In this document: positions 59,377 to 64,000 of the stretch, piece by piece | Layout of the letters: each line of letters begins with the position of its first letter | Position numbering within the stretch: position 1 is the stretch's first letter | From: PALSA-1316 sp964499365 | GTDB lineage: Bacteria > Nitrospirota > Thermodesulfovibrionia > Thermodesulfovibrionales > UBA6898 | NCBI GenBank assembly: GCA_964499365.1 | Contig: CAZCKU010000003.1 | Coordinates: 186,001 to 250,000, forward strand | Reading direction: 5' to 3' | Length of the DNA: 64,000 nt | The notes under the pieces: generated by a model | The model's database searches: none | Seen by the model: only the letters and a program-made list of their open reading frames with translations | What the model was told of the DNA's origin: nothing | Made by a program: the position numbers and the translations under genes

Positions 59377-61923
59377 TCATCCATCTAATAGATCAGCAAA
59401 TAGAGATTTGAATTCTGGATAGGTCTTCGTTGCCCCAAAGAGTTGAGCAATCTGAACATCACGCTCATTAAGAGCCGCGCCAATATTTTTCCACTCTGTT
59501 GGTCTGCCATTCCTCGAAACGCTCTGTCCGGTAATAAGTGCTGTCATTTTGTCTGCGAGCTCCCGGCTAATTCCCACGGCTCGTTTCGTATATAAAAATT
59601 CTTCACCTGTCATTGTTAATACCGTAGCTTCTTTTTCATGGATTACCCTCATTGGGTATGGCATTGAAAACCTATCTATCGAGCTCATTTCTTCATGCTC
59701 CGACCATGTCGCAGTTACAAATGAGTCCTCACAGCCAGCCAATAAATTTGATTTTATGCTGGAATATGAAACAATAAGTGACAATTTGGCTCGTGTCATT
59801 GCAACATAAAACTTACATATCTCACGATACCATTCCGCAGGAGGAGATACGGGATTTGGAATCACATCATCGTTACAATTAATAATTGCCATCACATCGA
59901 ATTCAAAACCCTTGGTCTGCTCGAGATCAGAGAGAAATATATTATTATTATCGATACTTGTATTACCATCCAATACAGGTAGGTCAAGTCTCTCTCCTAT
60001 AACTTTAAGATCATTAACAGAGTAGCCACACAGGGCAATGCATGCCTTCTGATGAGGATTGAGATTCTCCTTTAAATAGTTATAGCATGATCCAAATTCA
60101 GCATCCATGGAATCCGCCTTCAGAATCAAGGGCTTAGGAGAAGAGAAATTTGCATATTCAGGTTCAAGTATTTCAAAGTCCTCGCTTCTAAGCTTTTCGA
60201 AATCAACATTTTTCTGGAGAATAGCATGTGCCGCGCCAAGTATTTCGCGGCTATTTCGGTAATTTTTGCGAATAGATAATGAGCGACCGGCGACCGAAAT
60301 CCCGGCCTGCGATAATTTGTGATGCTTCGAATAAACCTGTTGCGCAACGTCACCACACAAGAAAAGGTCATTTTCGCGTTCCGATACCAGATGTCTAATG
60401 ATTTTTAATTCGAGTGTGCCAAAATCTTGGACCTCATCAACCAAAATAGATCTATAAAGTGGTTTTAGCTGCCTCACATGGTGATACAAGGCGTTCGACA
60501 ACCCTATGTAATCAGTAACGCCGACGAACGCCATCATATCCTCCCAAGCCTTTAGTCCCTTAAGAATATGTTTACGAAAGTCCTGCGTAAATGGTTCTGA
60601 TCTCCCTTCCCGATCTATATCAAGATATTCGTTTCGTTCTTTCTCAGAAAAGGTACTTCTTATCCAGTCGAACTCCTGCCTTATATAGTCTTTAGGAAAG
60701 ATACCTCTGACAAGGAGCGACCTATTGACGGCAGCAAGAACTCTGGCGTCATGATTATTATTATGACCTTCAAAAAACTCATCCCAGACCTCATCGACAT
60801 GCTCATTTAGCTTCCAAGTTATGTCGTTGTATAGCTTTTGATTAGCAGGCTCATATTTGAGAAGTTGCTGTTGACAAAACTTCCAGAAAGAATAGACTTC
60901 AATACGGCTACGAATTCCATCCATACAGACATAGTTCATTAGAGTTTCAATTAGATTCGCCAATGAGGGATTGAGAGTAAGCACGAGAATCTTTTGATCC
61001 GGATATTGTTCAGCAAGATATACAGCACGTTTAACAATAATGCAGGTTTTTCCTGAGCCACTGACCCCTACAAGCTTGGCGGCACCATTAAAATTTCGCT
61101 CAACAATCTTGCGCTGATCAGGATGCATGAAAAGCATCCATTTTTGGAAAGGAGCAGTTTTAACAAAATGTTCAAATAAGTCAGGTGGCAAATCATCTAT
61201 ATCTATAAAGCTGTCACCGGCTTCGACCTTACTAATGACATCAGGCGTCGCAGAAGATACAGGGAAAAGACTATCAAGATACATTTCTATACTTCTTTTA
61301 GCCCCGTCAATGTCATCATTCCGCAATTTACAAAAGACATCAAAAAACAGTATTTTCTTTTCTTCATCTGGTATCTCATCAGCAATTTGTTCGATTTCAT
61401 ATTCCGTAGCAGTTGATTTAAGCGCAGTAAATTTGTTGAGCAACGACCAAGGTACATCGGCGGATATCTTATTAAGATGCCTCTCAGATATCTTCTTTAT
61501 TAACAACTCAGTGGATCGTCCTGCGTCAGTATTGATTCGTCTATCTTCAACAGTGATATCTTCCGAACAAAAAACCTCTGTAAGTTGATTCTTTTCATTT
61601 AGAGTTAGGCTTAGTCCGCGATTCTTATCAAGCCATAAATCAGTGTCTTCATGTTTGCCAGCGTAGCAAAGTACATGTATGCCATTATCGCAAATAGTGA
61701 CAAGCCTGCAACCGCCACCCAATTCATATTTCAAACAGTGCTTTATTCGAGTTTCACCATGATCAGTCAAACTAAGCCCATGCATGGGGTCGGAATCCAC
61801 TATTTTTTTGTCTATCTTCCCCAGCACCGCGTAGACCTTATCTGCAGCCTTCTGATATATACCACTCTTTTGATATAGAATGGCCACAGCATCACGAAAA
61901 TCCTTGTAAATAAAGTATTTCAT
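59377..61923 (-). CDS. UvrD/Rep-like SF1 helicase with RelE/ParE-like N-terminal domain
   Basis: The 848-residue protein has Walker A GVSGSGKT at 286-293, motif II ILVDEVQDFG, KNYRNS, an EQTKGFEFD motif V and the motif VI FYVAMTRAKL, the SF1A helicase set. The first ~105 residues (HGLSLTDHGETRIKHCLKYEL, CRLVTICDNGIHVLCYAGKHED-like) resemble RelE/ParE toxins in order and strand pattern. The segment between (110-270) is mostly helical. Its start overlaps the preceding gene by four bases. A nucleic-acid sensor or motor of the defence module is likely. Confidence 0.72.
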   Translation of the reverse strand: MKYFIYKDFRDAVAILYQKSGIYQKAADKVYAVLGKIDKKIVDSDPMHGLSLTDHGETRIKHCLKYELGGGCRLVTICDNGIHVLCYAGKHEDTDLWLDKNRGLSLTLNEKNQLTEVFCSEDITVEDRRINTDAGRSTELLIKKISERHLNKISADVPWSLLNKFTALKSTATEYEIEQIADEIPDEEKKILFFDVFCKLRNDDIDGAKRSIEMYLDSLFPVSSATPDVISKVEAGDSFIDIDDLPPDLFEHFVKTAPFQKWMLFMHPDQRKIVERNFNGAAKLVGVSGSGKTCIIVKRAVYLAEQYPDQKILVLTLNPSLANLIETLMNYVCMDGIRSRIEVYSFWKFCQQQLLKYEPANQKLYNDITWKLNEHVDEVWDEFFEGHNNNHDARVLAAVNRSLLVRGIFPKDYIRQEFDWIRSTFSEKERNEYLDIDREGRSEPFTQDFRKHILKGLKAWEDMMAFVGVTDYIGLSNALYHHVRQLKPLYRSILVDEVQDFGTLELKIIRHLVSERENDLFLCGDVAQQVYSKHHKLSQAGISVAGRSLSIRKNYRNSREILGAAHAILQKNVDFEKLRSEDFEILEPEYANFSSPKPLILKADSMDAEFGSCYNYLKENLNPHQKACIALCGYSVNDLKVIGERLDLPVLDGNTSIDNNNIFLSDLEQTKGFEFDVMAIINCNDDVIPNPVSPPAEWYREICKFYVAMTRAKLSLIVSYSSIKSNLLAGCEDSFVTATWSEHEEMSSIDRFSMPYPMRVIHEKEATVLTMTGEEFLYTKRAVGISRELADKMTALITGQSVSRNGRPTEWKNIGAALNERDVQIAQLFGATKTYPEFKSLFADLLDG

Positions 61924-64000
61924 TTGCGCCTCAACAAGTTACCGTTTCGTTCTAGTATGTCCTGACGAAGCAAACCGTTTATGACAGACTTGAATGCCTC
62001 TTGAATTACAGAGCCTGTACGACGAAAGCCAAGGTGTCGAGCTACGGTCTTTATCGCGTCATCCTGATCCCACCAGGTTGACCCCATTGCAGTAAGTAGA
62101 TATTCTTTTAACAGGTCGCGAGGGTAGTCCTTTATTGTTCTGCAATCAAGTTTCAGCACGCCCTTTTCATTCAATAATATTCCTCTTCTTACAGCAGCAA
62201 TTAGATCCCCGCCCAGCGCCTCTTTTATTCGAGGCCCGGTGCGCTCAAAGCCTAAGGCTCTTGATATTTCACGGATAGCATCATCACGCTCCAAGCCATT
62301 GCCATTGTCGGGCAATGTAAACATCTCGCGAATTACAGCCATTATATCTGCCCGCGTAACATCGTCAATTCTATCGTATAAACGCTCTTTAGCGTCGTTC
62401 TCTGTGCCACTCACAGTTTTTGCTTTCTGCAAATTAATTTCGTCATTTTCTTCATTACATTCATCAGGCAGGTCATCTACAATTTCACCTTTTGGACTAA
62501 CATTCTCAGAATTCTCATATGGAGTGGGCTCCTCGGCAGCCTTTAGTAAAGACTCTTCATACTCGTTGTAGGTATCCTTCTTCTCGTCCTGTTGTCCAGC
62601 AAAGGCATCTGGCCAGCCGCCGTGGGCTTCGATTACATTGTCGATCTCGGCCATTATGCGGATTGTTTCGCTGAGAGCAACGACAATGCGGTGATAATGA
62701 TTTATGTCATCAGCGGCTAAAGTTCGCCCTTTGCGGTCCTTTAGCCATTTCTCACAAACCTGATAGCCGCCGATGTGGAAGTTCCAGACATTCTCCGGCA
62801 CGCCCTGAAAGCCCTGTGATTTTGCCTTATCAATCCATACTGTGTCATCTGAATAGGAAATCTTCTCGACTTCAGGCGTGTCTTTCCCGATAAAACGCGT
62901 AATGTGTTTCTCCAACTTCGGCGAGTCCATCAGATGAAGGGCAACAAGCTCACTACCGAACTTTACAAGCTCCCTGAAAAGTTCCAAGTTGCTTGTAAAT
63001 GGCAAGCGGGGGAAATCGCTTTTCAAAAACTCAGCATAGCGGATTCTATAGGTCGGACAGTAAAGCAGCCCATAAATGTATTTAACTATTAGAGCAGGCA
63101 GTGCTTTGTAATCAATAAGTCCCATTCTTTGGGCTAATGTCTCAATAATTTCCTTAGAAAGATTAGTCTGCCGGTCACCTGCTGCAAGTAAGTCCTGTTG
63201 AACGCTGGTGCTATTATTCTTGAGATATAGGGGAAAAACATACGTGCATTCGCGAGAATTAAGGGAAACTGCACATCTTTCAATTAGATGTTCAGTGCAA
63301 AAAGCATGTTTAAAGCCTGTAACTCCTTGTTGCCTACTACACAGTATCGCCAGGTTTGGCTCCATCAAGTGTTGCATGATATCGAAGGCTGGGCGACTAG
63401 TAAGATCGGGGTCATAGTAAAGAAATCGAAAATCAAAAGGACGATAGAGACATGTCTTGATATTCTGCGCGTCATATCTCGTTTTGGCTAATCGTTTTTC
63501 AATAGCAAAGCTGGAAGATGCATAAACTCGATAGCGTGCTTTGAAATCCTTATCATAATGTTTACTGAAAAGTAACTGCATTCTTCTATGCAACACATTA
63601 TTATCAAAATCGAAAAATAAATCGTCACGGTCAGTCTGAATACCATTTTTCCAGATACAGAATATCTCGGTCATGCTATGCCAAGCATTGTATTCATCAC
63701 TACCGGAAAGATTTTTTGGAACGAAAAAAAAGAATGGTTCGTGAGGTTTCAGTGGGGTGCCGCATAATGAAGAAAATGTGTTTTTTGACAGGGTATCGTA
63801 CTTCGTGTGTCTCGGTCCCCACAGCTCCACGTGTTGAACTCGCGGGGCAAAGGCGCCTATATGCTTCACGAGTAGAGCTACAGATACACCAATTGTAATG
63901 TCGAAGACATTTTCGTCAACTCCCCCACCGGGAACTTGCTCATCTTTCTTAGTGCTACCATGCAAATCAAGGAAAGTGCAAAAGTCGAAAGAAGCCATTA
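61920..64000 (-). CDS. type-ISP-like restriction/methylase protein, C-terminal part (runs off right edge)
   Basis: The frame is open to the window end; the ATG at 63998 is probably internal. The first residues (CTFLDLHGSTKKD, ENVFDITIGVSVALLVKH) match the end of the N6-adenine methylase domain of type ISP enzymes, and the following ~450 residues match their target-recognition part (WNFHIGGYQVCEKWLKDRKG is characteristic). The C-terminus has two similar winged-helix-like units (DDAIREISRALGFERTG and DDAIKTVARHLGFRRTG). The N-terminal nuclease/helicase and methylase parts would lie to the right. Confidence 0.75.
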   Translation of the reverse strand, partial: MASFDFCTFLDLHGSTKKDEQVPGGGVDENVFDITIGVSVALLVKHIGAFAPRVQHVELWGPRHTKYDTLSKNTFSSLCGTPLKPHEPFFFFVPKNLSGSDEYNAWHSMTEIFCIWKNGIQTDRDDLFFDFDNNVLHRRMQLLFSKHYDKDFKARYRVYASSSFAIEKRLAKTRYDAQNIKTCLYRPFDFRFLYYDPDLTSRPAFDIMQHLMEPNLAILCSRQQGVTGFKHAFCTEHLIERCAVSLNSRECTYVFPLYLKNNSTSVQQDLLAAGDRQTNLSKEIIETLAQRMGLIDYKALPALIVKYIYGLLYCPTYRIRYAEFLKSDFPRLPFTSNLELFRELVKFGSELVALHLMDSPKLEKHITRFIGKDTPEVEKISYSDDTVWIDKAKSQGFQGVPENVWNFHIGGYQVCEKWLKDRKGRTLAADDINHYHRIVVALSETIRIMAEIDNVIEAHGGWPDAFAGQQDEKKDTYNEYEESLLKAAEEPTPYENSENVSPKGEIVDDLPDECNEENDEINLQKAKTVSGTENDAKERLYDRIDDVTRADIMAVIREMFTLPDNGNGLERDDAIREISRALGFERTGPRIKEALGGDLIAAVRRGILLNEKGVLKLDCRTIKDYPRDLLKEYLLTAMGSTWWDQDDAIKTVARHLGFRRTGSVIQEAFKSVINGLLRQDILERNGNLLRRK

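Overview
The window looks like a piece of a bacterial chromosome from a Gram-negative, probably anaerobic or microaerophilic organism. Evidence for this is a complete tolQ-tolR-tolA-tolB-pal-cpoB envelope operon, ResB/CcsA (system II) cytochrome c maturation, a four-subunit group-3b-type [NiFe] hydrogenase, moaA/moaC, a PerR-like Fur regulator and an exosortase-type (IPTL-CTERM) secreted protein. The mix is reminiscent of Nitrospirota (Thermodesulfovibrionia-like) genomes, but that placement is inference from gene content only. Chromosomal genes up to about 50.7 kb are GC-rich; the DNA after the tRNA-Arg gene is clearly more AT-rich.

Layout. 0-2 kb: zinc-ribbon proteins, PerR/Fur regulator with two operator palindromes, COG0523 GTPase. 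2-7 kb: tig-clpP-clpX proteostasis operon and murJ. 7-10.3 kb: TPR protein, an orphan pair of peptide-ABC-transporter ATPases, TlpA thioredoxin. 10.4-15.4 kb: a signalling cluster (small protein, HDOD, GGDEF, and a large chemoreceptor with a heme motif and a C-terminal PhnD-like domain). 15.4-22.6 kb: S4 protein, two-CW protein, CBS protein, AI-2E transporter, a degenerate histidine kinase lacking its phospho-acceptor His, a candidate structured RNA, thioredoxin reductase, IPTL-CTERM beta-propeller protein. 22.7-31.4 kb: a long leftward run (tolQRAB-pal-cpoB-moaA-moaC-HD-ccsA-resB-LigD phosphoesterase). 31.5-46.5 kb: tRNA-Ser, small proteins, pgi, LysE exporter, a defensin-like Cys-rich peptide, a STAS/AAA-HATPase/HD-GYP signalling cluster, hydrolases, MscS, truA. 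46.5-50.6 kb: the hydrogenase operon (beta, gamma, delta, alpha).

From 50.7 kb onward is accessory DNA. A tyrosine integrase lies directly against the 3' end of tRNA-Arg(CCU), followed by an Xis-like protein, an HUH replication initiator, an unlisted 45-residue ribbon-helix-helix protein, a relaxase (MobA-like) and MobC: a mobilizable element. An 11-bp copy of the tRNA end (TGCAGGGGGCA) recurs at 57300, so the element may be only about 6.5 kb long.

Immediately beyond, five leftward genes coupled mostly by 4-base overlaps form what I consider the most interesting system in the window: a type-ISP-like restriction/methylase protein with a duplicated winged-helix tail (runs off the right edge), a UvrD-type helicase with a RelE/ParE-like N-terminus, an MNT-type nucleotidyltransferase, a protein with a putative OB-fold C-terminus, and a HEPN-like protein with an Rx4H motif. 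This combination suggests a composite defence module in which a HEPN/MNT toxin-antitoxin pair is tied to a DNA-sensing helicase and methylase. All functions here are inferred from motifs read by eye; no database search was run.
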